Notes: generated from the letters alone by a model not told the origin. Positions 1 to 6,805 are shown, counted from the first letter of the stretch. The stretch: 64,000 nt of DNA from an uncultured Prochlorococcus sp. (GCA_902521995.1 CABYTO010000004.1:1-64000); one strand, 5' to 3'. A program made the numbers and translations.

Positions 1-260
1 CAGTTGAATATATTTCTACAAAAGGCATTCCTGAACCAATTTCATCTATTCTTCTAGTGGGAGCCATTATATGTCTTATCTTGGGTTCTGGATTTTTTAT
101 ATTTGGTGAAAAGCAAAGAATCGGTTCAGTCTTTTTATTACTATTTCTTATTCCAACAACAATAATTTTTCATGTATTTCCATTCCATCAAAGAGCAGTA
201 TTTATTGATCTTGGATTGATGGGTGGATTAATTATTGCTGCAATAAGGGAACCAAAATAA
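1..260 (+). CDS. DoxX-like small membrane protein (5' truncated by window)
   Basis: The reading frame is open from the window edge (first full codon at 3), so the 67-residue part beginning at the GTG at 57 is only the C-terminal portion. Three hydrophobic segments are visible, around the motifs ILLVGAIICLILGSGFF, FLLLFLIPTTIIFHVF and LGLMGGLIIAAI, separated by short charged turns. This pattern and the FHVFPF-type turn resemble DoxX-family four-helix inner-membrane proteins. The substrate is unknown. DoxX is a judgement from the overall pattern, not from a search. Confidence 0.6.
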   Translation, partial: VEYISTKGIPEPISSILLVGAIICLILGSGFFIFGEKQRIGSVFLLLFLIPTTIIFHVFPFHQRAVFIDLGLMGGLIIAAIREPK

Positions 261-288
261 ATAACTTAATAAAGAAACTTAAATTTTT

Positions 289-483
289 TCATTTTTTCTC
301 TCTTAATTCTGGGAAGCAACTCGCAATATGAATTAATTCATAAATCTCTTTGCTATCGTATTTTTTATTAGGAATTCCACTTCCTAACTCTATTCCTCTC
401 TCTTTCATCTTCTTTAATATCAATTCTTGTCTTTGCATACTTGACATAGACTTAAATTTTTTAATTCGTTCTTCTTTATTCAC
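289..483 (-). CDS. Small conserved-looking hypothetical protein
   Basis: A 64-residue soluble, highly charged protein (N-terminal MNKEERIKKFKSMSS) with ATG start. It has no membrane segment and one cysteine. The N-terminal half is predicted helical and rich in Lys, Glu and Met. It converges on the DoxX-like gene with a 28-bp gap. Function not recognised. Codon use is like its neighbours, so it is probably a real gene. Confidence 0.55.
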   Translation of the reverse strand: MNKEERIKKFKSMSSMQRQELILKKMKERGIELGSGIPNKKYDSKEIYELIHIASCFPELREKK

Positions 484-725
484 TAGATCTATATTTATTT
501 AAAATTTATTTTTAAGATTTATCAATTAGCGATTAATTAAATAAGTAAGAAATCCAGTAAATGTGAGTAATTTAAATCCAATAAAGAAAGGCAAATATTT
601 TTTGACCTTTTTGCCAACGGGCAATAATTTATTTAATGAATTGATCATTATTTACATTAAAATCTAATTCTTTAAAGCATTCTAACAAATTTTTTTTAGA
701 ATCATTCCATTTCGATTTGTACATT

Positions 726-769
726 TTAAACAGTAGCTCTAAACTAGTAGTGTTACGTCCCTTTTTTTT
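726..769 (+). promoter_or_regulatory. Promoter-leader module, divergent copy
   Basis: A degenerate copy (9 of 14 positions) of the box seen at 3821 and 17533 is followed by the -10-like TAAACT at 740-745. A 24-base leader then ends in eight T directly against the ATG at 770, with no Shine-Dalgarno. Unlike the other copies, the leader shows no clear hairpin. Spacing from the -10 element to ATG matches the better copies (23-25 bases). Confidence 0.45.
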
Positions 770-1156
770 ATGAATGATAAAGAAACAATAATTTCATTAT
801 TGAATGAGTTTGCCAATCCAAAAAAAATGGCCTCATTTTTTGTTAACAATGCGACTCCAGATTTCTTATTCATAAGACCCAGTGGTAATCCTATAGATGC
901 AAAAGGTTTCGAACAAATGATTACTGGTGATATAGTTCAAGAAAAGGCAGAAATAACCAAAATTCACCGATTCGAATTTTTAAGCGAAACTATAGTAATT
1001 TGCATTTTTACGCTAGGTTCAAAATTTACTTATAAAGGGACACCTAATGATGACTTACCAACAGTTACGTCAATTTTTAAAAAAGTAAATAATGTTTGGA
1101 AAATTCACTGGATGCAAAGATCTACAGGAAATTCAGATTTATCTTTATGGGACTAG
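770..1156 (+). CDS. NTF2-like fold protein (DUF3804-like)
   Basis: A 128-residue soluble protein. The order helix (ISLLNEFAN), short strands, FEQMITGDIV and a C-terminal strand set ending VWKIHWMQRS fits the SnoaL/NTF2-like cone fold. The NVWKIHWMQRS ending is typical of small stress-related members in marine picocyanobacteria (DUF3804 in my recollection). No catalytic residues can be assigned. It starts on an ATG immediately after a T8 tract. The last 10 bases overlap the start of the 29-codon gene at 1147, suggesting co-translation. Confidence 0.6.
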   Translation: MNDKETIISLLNEFANPKKMASFFVNNATPDFLFIRPSGNPIDAKGFEQMITGDIVQEKAEITKIHRFEFLSETIVICIFTLGSKFTYKGTPNDDLPTVTSIFKKVNNVWKIHWMQRSTGNSDLSLWD

Positions 1157-1236
1157 CAAAGTTAATAGCTCTTTTAATGGTGCTACTACTTGTAGGTAGT
1201 TCTTTTATAAGTTTAATTTTTTATTTTATAAAATAA
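1147..1236 (+). CDS. 29-residue single-span membrane peptide
   Basis: ATG at 1147 lies inside the end of the preceding gene (10-base overlap, different frame). The product is nearly all hydrophobic (LIALLMVLLLVGSSFISLIF) and ends in FIK. It resembles the many one-helix small proteins of this genome. Function unknown. The overlap and clean transmembrane composition support it; the short length limits confidence. Confidence 0.4.
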   Translation: MGLAKLIALLMVLLLVGSSFISLIFYFIK

Positions 1237-1313
1237 ATACATCAAATATAGAATATCCAGTAACTATTTCTTTTTTAGAAAACAATTGCTTCTTTTATTA
1301 AGTAATTTGATTT

Positions 1314-1388
1314 TTAGGTAAAAATAAAAACTTTAGACAGACTAACTCCTATATCTAAAGCTAATAAAGCGATTAGTAACTTACTCAT
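1314..1388 (-). CDS. 24-residue hydrophobic micro-ORF
   Basis: The product is hydrophobic (MSKLLIALLALDIGVSLS) and could span the membrane once. Its ATG overlaps the TGA of the 18-codon ORF at 1385-1441 (ATGA), the arrangement used by translationally coupled genes elsewhere in this window. Very short, so this is only a candidate. Confidence 0.25.
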   Translation of the reverse strand: MSKLLIALLALDIGVSLSKVFIFT

Positions 1389-1441
1389 TTTTTAGAACTC
1401 TCAACAATTTTTTTGTAAAGTTCTTCAGAAATAGGCTTCAT
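1385..1441 (-). CDS. 18-residue micro-ORF, coupled to the next
   Basis: Encodes MKPISEELYKKIVESSKK, an amphipathic charged helix, and ends in a TGA that overlaps the next ATG. It could be a leader peptide or a small protein. Evidence is only the overlap and composition. Confidence 0.22.
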   Translation of the reverse strand: MKPISEELYKKIVESSKK

Positions 1442-1734
1442 AACCTTGTAAAAATCTGATTACAAATTAGTCATTTTAAAATCAATTTCTCGTTACTAAA
1501 TATACGAATATATGAATTTTTAAATAGGTAAATAATATCTTCACAATAAGTTTTTCTTATAACGTATTAATAAATACTGAATTCAGAACTTTAACGAATG
1601 TCGAAAATTTTAAAAAAAGAAATTCGAAAACTTATTTCAAGTAAATAGATCCTCTATAAGTAAGCTTTATTATCTTTTCTTCCTGTTTTCTACAATATAC
1701 GAATGACTTTCCATTGAAATACATGTTTACCATG

Positions 1735-1821
1735 ATGCAGCTCCTGAACTTGCTCAAGTCCCCGTCCTATGGCTTGAGTCGTACTGCGGTCTATCAGATG
1801 GTAGATCGGACGATTTTGTAG
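1735..1821 (+). ncRNA. Candidate structured RNA with two hairpins (or 29-codon ORF)
   Basis: This segment is clearly more GC-rich than its surroundings. It holds stem 1, CTCAAG at 1753-1758 with CTTGAG at 1773-1778, and stem 2, CGGTCTATC at 1787-1795 with GGTAGATCG at 1800-1808 around an AGAT tetraloop (9 pairs including two G-T). Strand is uncertain because inverted repeats fold on both. The same bases also hold an ATG frame of 29-30 codons from 1732 to 1821, so a micro-gene is an alternative. The stretch 1442-1731 before it shows nothing else I can support. Confidence 0.4.
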
Positions 1822-1869
1822 TATTCACTACAATCTATTTATAAAGTATTTATACTTAGATGTCAACAA

Positions 1870-2016
1870 TTAATAGAAACTAAGCTTAAATTTAAAATTA
1901 GATTCTGCTCTCAGAAACTCCCTTAATAGAATATAGAACATATAGCTACGAGTAACTCCAATAAAAACTGAAACAAATGCTAGAACTACGCAAATAGGGC
2001 AATGTGGGAAACCCAT
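1870..2016 (-). CDS. 48-residue membrane protein with CPIC motif
   Basis: The protein begins MGFPHCPICVVLAFVSVFIG, that is, a CxxC pair directly before a transmembrane helix, followed by a basic tail. Its ATG overlaps the TAA of the upstream 38-codon gene by one base (TAATG), a classical coupling junction. The CPIC pair could bind metal or be redox-active, but no family is recognised. Confidence 0.45.
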   Translation of the reverse strand: MGFPHCPICVVLAFVSVFIGVTRSYMFYILLREFLRAESNFKFKLSFY

Positions 2017-2132
2017 TATTTATTTTCCAATATAAATTTCAATTCAGCCTCTGCATTGTGAATTTCAATTTTTCTCTTAATTAGTTTAAAAAATTTAATT
2101 ATTTTTTTCAAAATTAAACCTTCTTTAGGCAT
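2016..2132 (-). CDS. 38-residue basic helical micro-protein
   Basis: Begins MPKEGLILKKIIKFFKLIKR, an amphipathic Lys-rich helix, then an acidic-mixed tail. It forms a two-gene unit with the CPIC membrane protein through a TAATG overlap. Unknown function. The pair recalls other two-gene micro-operons in this stretch. Confidence 0.4.
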   Translation of the reverse strand: MPKEGLILKKIIKFFKLIKRKIEIHNAEAELKFILENK

Positions 2133-2345
2133 TAATAATAATATTATTCTAAGAATGAATATATCAATGAGCAAAAATACTGAATCCATTGATATAACTA
2201 AATTTTTGTAGCATAATTATACAATTAAAAACACCAAGATATGCTCAATACTCTTCATCAATTAATCAATGAAGGTTTATTCAGAATCAAATTTAATAAT
2301 TGGTAATCTAGTTACCTTGCAGTGCTATTTTTCTTTTGTTAAACA

Positions 2346-2410
2346 ATTGAGCGGGCTAAAGTCCAATACTCTACGAGGATTCAGTCCGCTGACTACAGCC
2401 TCAGAGTGTC
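2346..2410 (+). ncRNA. Candidate structured RNA, nested stem
   Basis: ACTCT at 2368-2372 pairs with AGAGT at 2403-2407. Inside it GAGG pairs with CCTC, and inside that TCAG pairs with CTGA around TCCG. A second possible pairing is AGCGG near 2350 with CCGCT at 2386-2390, so two alternative folds exist. The patch is GC-rich in an AT-rich spacer and contains no convincing ORF or T tract. Strand not determined. The preceding 2133-2345 holds only a 21-codon ORF at 2241-2306 that I do not trust. Confidence 0.4.
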
Positions 2411-2535
2411 AATATCTCAATTTATAATATGCACCTATGCTTTATAAGGTAAATATCTTGATTGCGCAATAAATTTATTTTGTATATTGCTATTACAAAA
2501 ATGATGAGTTTATTTAAATTAGTTACTAAATCCTC

Positions 2536-2655
2536 GTGGAGAAAGCTTTAGTAAATTTCTTTTACTGGTTACTAATAAGATCAGCCGAATCTCATTATGG
2601 AGAATCATTTGTATCTCTAGAAGTTCCATCTAATTCAATCAAAAGTTTTTCTTGA
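2536..2655 (+). CDS. 39-residue micro-protein, SAESxYGxS family (paralogue of 13366)
   Basis: GTG start chosen because the product then aligns end to end with the 35-residue protein at 13366. Shared residues are MEK, NF, YW, a Leu/Ile stretch, then SAES, YG and S. The N-terminal half is hydrophobic with aromatic residues and the C-terminal half is polar. Conservation of this pattern between two distant copies in the window is the main evidence that it is translated. Function unknown. Confidence 0.5.
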   Translation: MEKALVNFFYWLLIRSAESHYGESFVSLEVPSNSIKSFS

Positions 2656-2800
2656 TTTTAGAAAGTTTTTAATACTTAAATTCATAGCTTTCTGAAAATT
2701 GAATAACTAATTTGATTTAAGTTGGTTAATTATCTCTATTGCAAATAAAGATAAGGTTGTTAATCTTGCACTTAAAGAAGAAACTTAATTTCTTAAACTG

Positions 2801-3010
2801 ATGCAATTTGATCATTTAAATTTCAATGAAGATGATAGCCTATTGTCCATAGAAGATTTAAGGGCTTTACGTCTTCGAAAAAAGAAAATTGAAAGTGATA
2901 AGAAAGCTAGAAAGTATATCCTGGATATAAATCAAAGATATAGAAAAATGAGTAGCCTAAAAAGTAATAACTTTTTAAGGAATATGAACCCTTTTAAAAA
3001 GGCCGCATAA
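2801..3010 (+). CDS. Small basic hypothetical protein
   Basis: A 69-residue soluble protein. An acidic N-terminus (FNEDDSLLSIEDL) is followed by a long Lys/Arg-rich helix (ALRLRKKKIESDKKARKY) and a basic tail ending FKKAA. ATG start. A terminator-like hairpin lies 90 bp downstream. It could bind nucleic acid judging by charge, but no domain is recognised. Confidence 0.55.
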   Translation: MQFDHLNFNEDDSLLSIEDLRALRLRKKKIESDKKARKYILDINQRYRKMSSLKSNNFLRNMNPFKKAA

Positions 3011-3099
3011 ATTGTTAATCTTGATTTCGTTAATTTGTTTAACTTTGCAACTTTCAGAGTAAGATTTCAATGGTGTTTCTTTGGAAGAGTTTCACCAAG

Positions 3100-3125
3100 A
3101 GGGGTCGATTTTTAGGCCCCTTCTT
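3100..3125 (+). terminator. Rho-independent terminator
   Basis: AGGGGTC at 3100-3106 pairs with GGCCCCT at 3115-3121 (one G-T pair), followed by TTCTTT. It would end the transcript of the 69-residue gene. Confidence 0.55.
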
Positions 3126-3231
3126 TACGGAGATATTTTGAAATTGAAACTCGTTATAAAATTAAAGTAATACTTTCCTAGAAGACGAAAGTGATGTAAA
3201 TCTTTTGTTAAAAGTTTTTTATTACAAATTA

Positions 3232-3315
3232 ATGAAAACTCTATATCTTCGACTAAATGCTCTTATTAAAAAAACAAAAGTTTTAGCTTATGGACCATTT
3301 CCCATAATTTGTTGA
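3232..3315 (+). CDS. 27-residue micro-ORF
   Basis: Encodes MKTLYLRLNALIKKTKVLAY plus a short tail ending in Cys. The frame is clean and lies just upstream of the 67-residue gene at 3338. Basic and aromatic composition resembles other small Prochlorococcus peptides. Candidate only. Confidence 0.28.
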   Translation: MKTLYLRLNALIKKTKVLAYGPFPIIC

Positions 3316-3337
3316 ATTTTTTCATTTGCGATTTTTA

Positions 3338-3541
3338 ATGGCTTCACCTACAAGTTGGGAATTCTACAAAGAAGTTGAAACTAAAACTCTATGGGTCAAT
3401 ATTTGTACCCAAAATTTAGAAGGAGTAGCTATTTCGATCAATAAATGGTGGAAGACAAGATATCCAGCATACAAAATCATAATAGTTTCAAAAAAAGAAT
3501 TTGAGCTAATAAAAATGCAAGCGAAGAAAAAAGAGCAATAA
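3338..3541 (+). CDS. Small hypothetical protein
   Basis: A 67-residue protein beginning MASPTSWEFYKEVETKTLWV. ATG 3338 is preferred to the in-frame TTG at 3326. Alternating strands and a WWKTRYPAYKIIIVSKKEF segment suggest a small alpha/beta fold ending in a Lys-rich helix. Function not recognised. Codon use is normal for the window. Confidence 0.5.
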   Translation: MASPTSWEFYKEVETKTLWVNICTQNLEGVAISINKWWKTRYPAYKIIIVSKKEFELIKMQAKKKEQ

Positions 3542-3617
3542 AATTATTCTTTGGTAAATATTGATGCTAAATATTTAATTTTTGAAGCTAATATAGAAAC
3601 AATAAATTAAGGAACAA

Positions 3618-3773
3618 ATGAACTCTGCATTTGCAAAAATCTCAAATTTGAAAGTTAACAGGGCTTCAAAAATAGCTATTACTCTCGCATCATCAACCTT
3701 CTTTTTATATGCCTTGGGTCAAGCACCAATTTTTAAAAATATTCTTGCAGGTGCCTTCTCTTGCTCTGGCTGA
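3618..3773 (+). CDS. 51-residue membrane or exported peptide
   Basis: ATG at 3618 with a GGAAC-like site 4 bases upstream. The product has a basic N-terminus (KISNLKVNRASK), a hydrophobic core (IAITLASSTFFLYALG) and a short tail ending AFSCSG. It may be a signal-anchored or secreted small protein. The promoter module at 3821 follows, so it seems to end its own unit. Confidence 0.45.
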   Translation: MNSAFAKISNLKVNRASKIAITLASSTFFLYALGQAPIFKNILAGAFSCSG

Positions 3774-3820
3774 ATAAAATACTGTTTTTTAGAGAAGTTT
3801 AAAAGCTAAAATAGAATGTG

Positions 3821-3865
3821 ATTGACAGTCGATCTAAACTTAGAGGGATAAACCCCTCTTTTTTA
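3821..3865 (+). promoter_or_regulatory. Promoter-leader module, copy 1
   Basis: The 13-bp box ATTGACAGTCGAT (3821-3833, imperfect palindrome) is followed after one base by TAAACT (3835-3840). Then comes the hairpin AGAGGG (3842-3847) with CCCTCT (3854-3859) and a T tract, ending one base before the ATG at 3866. The hairpin plus T tract alone looks like a terminator. Its fixed position relative to a -10-like element and an ATG in several copies argues for a short 5' leader instead. The two readings are not exclusive (attenuation). Confidence 0.5.
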
Positions 3866-3925
3866 ATGATTAATAGATTTATTTATGAAAAGATAATGAC
3901 TCTTCTTATTTCTCTTTTCAGCTGA
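3866..3925 (+). CDS. 19-residue micro-ORF led by the promoter module
   Basis: ATG directly follows the module's T tract. The product (MINRFIYEKIMTLLISLFS) is a hydrophobic helix. Its TGA overlaps the next ATG (TGATG at 3923-3927), so it may serve to couple translation of the 41-residue gene. Short, hence modest confidence. Confidence 0.35.
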   Translation: MINRFIYEKIMTLLISLFS

Positions 3926-4050
3926 TGAACATTTCCCCGCATCTATTAATTGATGCTGTTATATTAAGCGCTGCCCTTACGATAACTTTGGTATTGAGAG
4001 CAAAAGGTAATGCTTACAGAAAAGAAAAAAAGAAAATAGATGATTACTAA
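3925..4050 (+). CDS. 41-residue single-span membrane protein
   Basis: One transmembrane helix (LLIDAVILSAALTITLVL) precedes a strongly basic tail (RKEKKKIDDY), consistent with a small inner- or thylakoid-membrane protein, tail in the cytoplasm. It is coupled upstream by TGATG and overlaps the next gene by 11 bases. No family recognised. Confidence 0.5.
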   Translation: MNISPHLLIDAVILSAALTITLVLRAKGNAYRKEKKKIDDY

Positions 4051-4180
4051 GGAAGAAGAAAAAGAATTTAAAAAACCTAATTTATATAGATTTTGGAACC
4101 TTCTTATTTATGGAAGTTCAATAGCTATTGGAGTTTTCTTAGTTTATTTATATTCTGCTTATGTCTTTATAAATAAATAA
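4040..4180 (+). CDS. 46-residue single-span membrane protein
   Basis: Begins inside the previous gene (11-base overlap). A charged N-terminus (MITKEEEKEFKKPNLYRFWN) is followed by one long helix (LLIYGSSIAIGVFLVYLYSA). The charged-Asn-Leu-Tyr lead-in slightly recalls high-light-inducible proteins, but the chlorophyll-binding ExxNGR motif is absent, so I do not call it Hli. Part of the micro-gene run 3866-4450. Confidence 0.5.
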   Translation: MITKEEEKEFKKPNLYRFWNLLIYGSSIAIGVFLVYLYSAYVFINK

Positions 4181-4185
4181 CTTAA

Positions 4186-4272
4186 ATGTACGGCATAGCA
4201 ATTACTTATGGGGTTGTGAGTCTTTTATTGCTTGATGGGTTTGCATACTTTACTTTTAAAATGAAACGCTAA
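4186..4272 (+). CDS. 28-residue single-span membrane peptide
   Basis: Five bases after the previous stop. The product is one hydrophobic helix (IAITYGVVSLLLLDGFAYF) ending FKMKR, matching the size and charge layout of small photosystem or cytochrome b6f-type subunits, though I cannot match it to a named one. Followed after 5 bases by the next gene. Confidence 0.42.
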   Translation: MYGIAITYGVVSLLLLDGFAYFTFKMKR

Positions 4273-4277
4273 TTTTT

Positions 4278-4403
4278 ATGTCATCTTCAATGAAAGATTT
4301 CTTAGATAAATTTTTTGATTTATGTAGAGAATATCAACAAGAAATTCCACCTCAAAAGATGGCTGAGATTTTAAGAGAATATGCAGATAGATTAGATGAA
4401 TGA
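4278..4403 (+). CDS. 41-residue soluble micro-protein
   Basis: A fully helical-looking acidic peptide (MKDFLDKFFDLCREYQQEIP then MAEILREYADRLDE). The pattern of hydrophobic positions suggests two short amphipathic helices joined by PPQK. It overlaps the next 16-codon frame by 4 bases (ATGA). Function unknown. Confidence 0.45.
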   Translation: MSSSMKDFLDKFFDLCREYQQEIPPQKMAEILREYADRLDE

Positions 4404-4450
4404 TAGAAAGTGGCAGACCTGAGGAAGTATTAAGAGAATATAATCTTTAA
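4400..4450 (+). CDS. 16-residue micro-ORF
   Basis: Encodes MIESGRPEEVLREYNL, overlapping the stop of the preceding gene as ATGA. Its ending (EVLREYNL) echoes the EILREYAD of the previous product, hinting at a small duplication. Too short to be sure it is a functional peptide. Confidence 0.25.
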   Translation: MIESGRPEEVLREYNL

Positions 4451-4553
4451 GCAAAATTTAAACAAATTTTTTTTAAAGTTAGAATAAACTTTTTGAAGAT
4501 ATTTTCCTTGCAATCATTTATAATTGGAGATTTTTTGTGATTGAAACTTTAAC

Positions 4554-4620
4554 TTTTAGGTATTCTTACGCTTGATTTTTACCTAATACCCGTACTAAAG
4601 AATAATTAGATAGAAAGGAG
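4554..4620 (+). promoter_or_regulatory. Shared 5' leader/promoter element, copy A
   Basis: TTTTAGGTATT, a CTTGATT loop and ATA-C-CGTACTAAA recur in order at 14167. In this copy TTAGGTA (4556-4562) pairs with TACCTAA (4580-4586) around a loop that contains CTTGATT. It ends about 10 bases before the strong ribosome site AAAGGAGG of the 33-residue gene. A conserved leader or regulated promoter is likely. Confidence 0.4.
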
Positions 4621-4629
4621 GCCAAGCAA

Positions 4630-4731
4630 ATGACTAATTTAGGTATAGAAATTTTATTTTGGACAATTTTAATTTCTTATTTAGGATTAAGGTTTTCTCA
4701 AACTTGGAATGGATTCAAAAAACAGTATTAA
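4630..4731 (+). CDS. 33-residue single-span membrane peptide
   Basis: A strong Shine-Dalgarno (AAAGGAGG) 8-10 bases before the ATG marks this as translated. The helix (IEILFWTILISYLGLRF) is followed by a polar tail (SQTWNGFKKQY). Probably co-transcribed with the Cys-rich gene 15 bp downstream. No family recognised. Confidence 0.5.
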   Translation: MTNLGIEILFWTILISYLGLRFSQTWNGFKKQY

Positions 4732-4746
4732 TTAGGAGAATAGAAA

Positions 4747-4893
4747 ATGAAACTACAAACTCAGTTCACGGTTCCAAACAAAGAATTAAAAAATCTTGAT
4801 TATGTTAAGAAAGTAAATTTCTTAGAAGAAACTTTGAACAAAGAATGTATAGATTATCCAAATCAAGAAGATTGCTTGGTTTGTTGTAATTAA
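4747..4893 (+). CDS. 48-residue Cys-rich small protein
   Basis: A soluble protein with Cys at 34, 43, 46 and 47 near the C-terminus (CIDYPNQEDCLVCCN), a spacing that could bind a metal or form disulfides. An AGGAG site precedes the ATG. It sits behind the shared leader element at 4554; the gene behind the second leader copy (14238) also encodes a small protein with two cysteines near its C-terminus. Confidence 0.48.
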   Translation: MKLQTQFTVPNKELKNLDYVKKVNFLEETLNKECIDYPNQEDCLVCCN

Positions 4894-4973
4894 AAATAAT
4901 AAAATAACTGTTTTTCAAAAGAAAATAAAATTTTTATTAGTATTTATAAATTTTCTAAAAGGGAGATAGCACT

Positions 4974-5492
4974 ATGGAATTAAGATTCTTCCCAATAAAT
5001 GTTTTTAGAGAAACTCCAAAAGTAACATTCTTCGATGCAGGCATAGACACTTCAAATGGTTCTGATGTTGTGATCCATTCTGGGGAAGCTATATCTCCTC
5101 CAGATGATTTAAAAGATGAGCAGTATTACGTTCACAATCATCAAATTGACCACAATTTAGTTATCACTGGGGAAAGGAAATTTGTTTTAATAAATCCTTC
5201 TTGGGATGAACCTCATCATGTGATTTATTTAAATAGATCTATGGGAGCATTAGAAATTCCTATAGGTACTTATCACAGATCAATCTCAGGGAAAGAAGGT
5301 AGTATTGTTTTAAACCAACCCAAAAGAGATAAATTTTTTGATCCTGCTAAAGAATTTATCCCTCAAAAATTAGAAAAAATTAATTTAATTAAGGCAAGAA
5401 AAAGACCGCCTGTTTATTGGATTTACGAAAATAACAAAATCAAAAGAGTATCTTTAAATCCTCTAGAAAAAAAAGTTAAATCTCTTGTTTAA
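4974..5492 (+). CDS. Cupin-like protein
   Basis: A 172-residue protein with a GGGAG ribosome site upstream. The central part reads YYVHNHQIDHNLVITGERKF, then ...HHVIYL..., then IPIGTYHRSISGKEG, which matches the two-motif beta-barrel layout of cupins (His cluster, then Pro-x-Gly-x-x-His). His residues in both motifs could hold a metal. The C-terminal 40 residues are a Lys/Pro-rich extension. It lies two bases ahead of the LOG-family gene, so they are probably one transcript. Substrate unknown. Confidence 0.6.
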   Translation: MELRFFPINVFRETPKVTFFDAGIDTSNGSDVVIHSGEAISPPDDLKDEQYYVHNHQIDHNLVITGERKFVLINPSWDEPHHVIYLNRSMGALEIPIGTYHRSISGKEGSIVLNQPKRDKFFDPAKEFIPQKLEKINLIKARKRPPVYWIYENNKIKRVSLNPLEKKVKSLV

Positions 5493-5493
5493 A

Positions 5494-6348
5494 ATGAAAA
5501 AACATACATCCCCTAATAATAATTTTAAAAACCTGAATTTAATTATTAATTCTGATACTTATAAATTAGCTCACGAAGATATTGATCTACTTAGTCGAAA
5601 TGAAATGCGTGGAGTTAGAATGCTTCTTGAAATTACTAAACCAGATTTAATCCTTGAAGAAAATAAAATTCTTTCTACCATAATTATTTTTGGAGGCGCA
5701 AGCATTACAGAAGAATCAAATACAAAAAAGAGAATTGAAAATATAAAAGCATTAATTAAAAAAAATCATAAATCGATACTTCTAAAACGAAATTTAAATA
5801 GATTAGAAAATTTGCTTCTAATGAGTAATTACTATCAATCTGCAAGGGAGTTTTCTAAAATTGCTTCAATTAATAATCAAAATAAAAAATGTAATTCTCA
5901 TGTGATTGTTACAGGTGGGGGGCCAGGAATTATGGAAGCTGCTAATAGAGGTGCATTTGAAGCAAATTGTAAGTCTATAGGGTTAAATATCAGTCTCCCA
6001 AATGAACAAATACCAAATGCTTTTATAACTCCCGGTCTTTGCTTTAAATTTAATTATTTTGCATTAAGAAAAATCCATTTTGTTATGCGATCAGTAGCTG
6101 CCGTATTTTTTCCTGGAGGGTTTGGAACACTAGATGAATTATTTGAACTATTGACACTTTGTCAAACAGGCATGAAAACTAAAATCCCAATCATACTTTT
6201 TGGTAAGCAGTATTGGAATAAGGTAATTAACTTTGATTATCTAACTGATCTTGGATTGATTGAAGATAAACATTTAAATCTTTTCCAATATGCAGACACT
6301 GCATCAGAAGCATGGAAAATTATCAAATCATCAAAAATCTCAGATTAA
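5494..6348 (+). CDS. LOG-family (TIGR00730-like) nucleotide phosphoribohydrolase-type protein
   Basis: The Rossmann-type motifs VTGGGPGIMEAANRGA and FFPGGFGTLDELFE (PGGxGTxxE) are diagnostic of the family formerly annotated lysine decarboxylase, which includes cytokinin-activating LOG and nucleotide 5'-monophosphate nucleosidases such as PpnN. ATG 5494 is preferred to TTG 5485, which would overlap the preceding stop. The product is 284 residues, longer than LOG (about 200) because of an N-terminal helical extension. Actual substrate not inferable. Confidence 0.85.
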   Translation: MKKHTSPNNNFKNLNLIINSDTYKLAHEDIDLLSRNEMRGVRMLLEITKPDLILEENKILSTIIIFGGASITEESNTKKRIENIKALIKKNHKSILLKRNLNRLENLLLMSNYYQSAREFSKIASINNQNKKCNSHVIVTGGGPGIMEAANRGAFEANCKSIGLNISLPNEQIPNAFITPGLCFKFNYFALRKIHFVMRSVAAVFFPGGFGTLDELFELLTLCQTGMKTKIPIILFGKQYWNKVINFDYLTDLGLIEDKHLNLFQYADTASEAWKIIKSSKISD

Positions 6349-6374
6349 AAGCAAACTAGTTATTTAAATAACAG

Positions 6375-6698
6375 TTAATTACTTAATTTATAATTTGTTT
6401 TAACAACTTTTATTATTGAATCTTGTGGCTCTTCACTTGGGAAACAATTAATAATACTATATTTTCCTCCTTTTTTATCAGTCTCAACAACTGTAAATTC
6501 AACGTATTTACCAATTCCATCTCTTAAATCCTTCACTTCAGTATTTATTATCTCTTCTTTATCATTTTCGATGATACGAGATTTGCCTCCGCAACTTAAC
6601 AAAGCATTCTCCTCAGTGAGAAAAAAATCTTTGTCATTACTGCAAGAAGATAGGAAAGATAAAGACACTAATGTTAGTATAAAATTTTTCATAATCAA
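6375..6698 (-). CDS. Predicted small lipoprotein
   Basis: A signal peptide with lipobox (LSFLSSC, Cys at 19) points to lipid attachment. The mature part of about 88 residues is polar, with one more Cys pair candidate (SCGG, NCFP) and a VEFTVVETDKKGGKYS beta-rich stretch. Either of two near N-terminal Met codons could start it (6698 or 6692). Convergent with the LOG gene, 26 bp apart. Function unknown. Confidence 0.6.
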   Translation of the reverse strand: MIMKNFILTLVSLSFLSSCSNDKDFFLTEENALLSCGGKSRIIENDKEEIINTEVKDLRDGIGKYVEFTVVETDKKGGKYSIINCFPSEEPQDSIIKVVKTNYKLSN

Positions 6699-6805
6699 CT
6701 TTTTGTATTTATCTACATTATAAATAAAGCATATTAAAGATAAAGTTTAACCCCTACTAAATTAAAATTTAATGCATAATTTCAGAGCAAAAAATAGAAG
6801 TTATC

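Noticed and set aside
3071-3142. 23-codon frame across the hairpin at 3100
   Set aside because: The frame coincides with a good terminator stem and T-rich tail, which explains the sequence better.
4040-4180. High-light-inducible (Hli) protein
   Set aside because: One membrane helix and similar size, but the ExxNGRxAM chlorophyll-binding motif is missing; no Hli motif was seen anywhere in the window.
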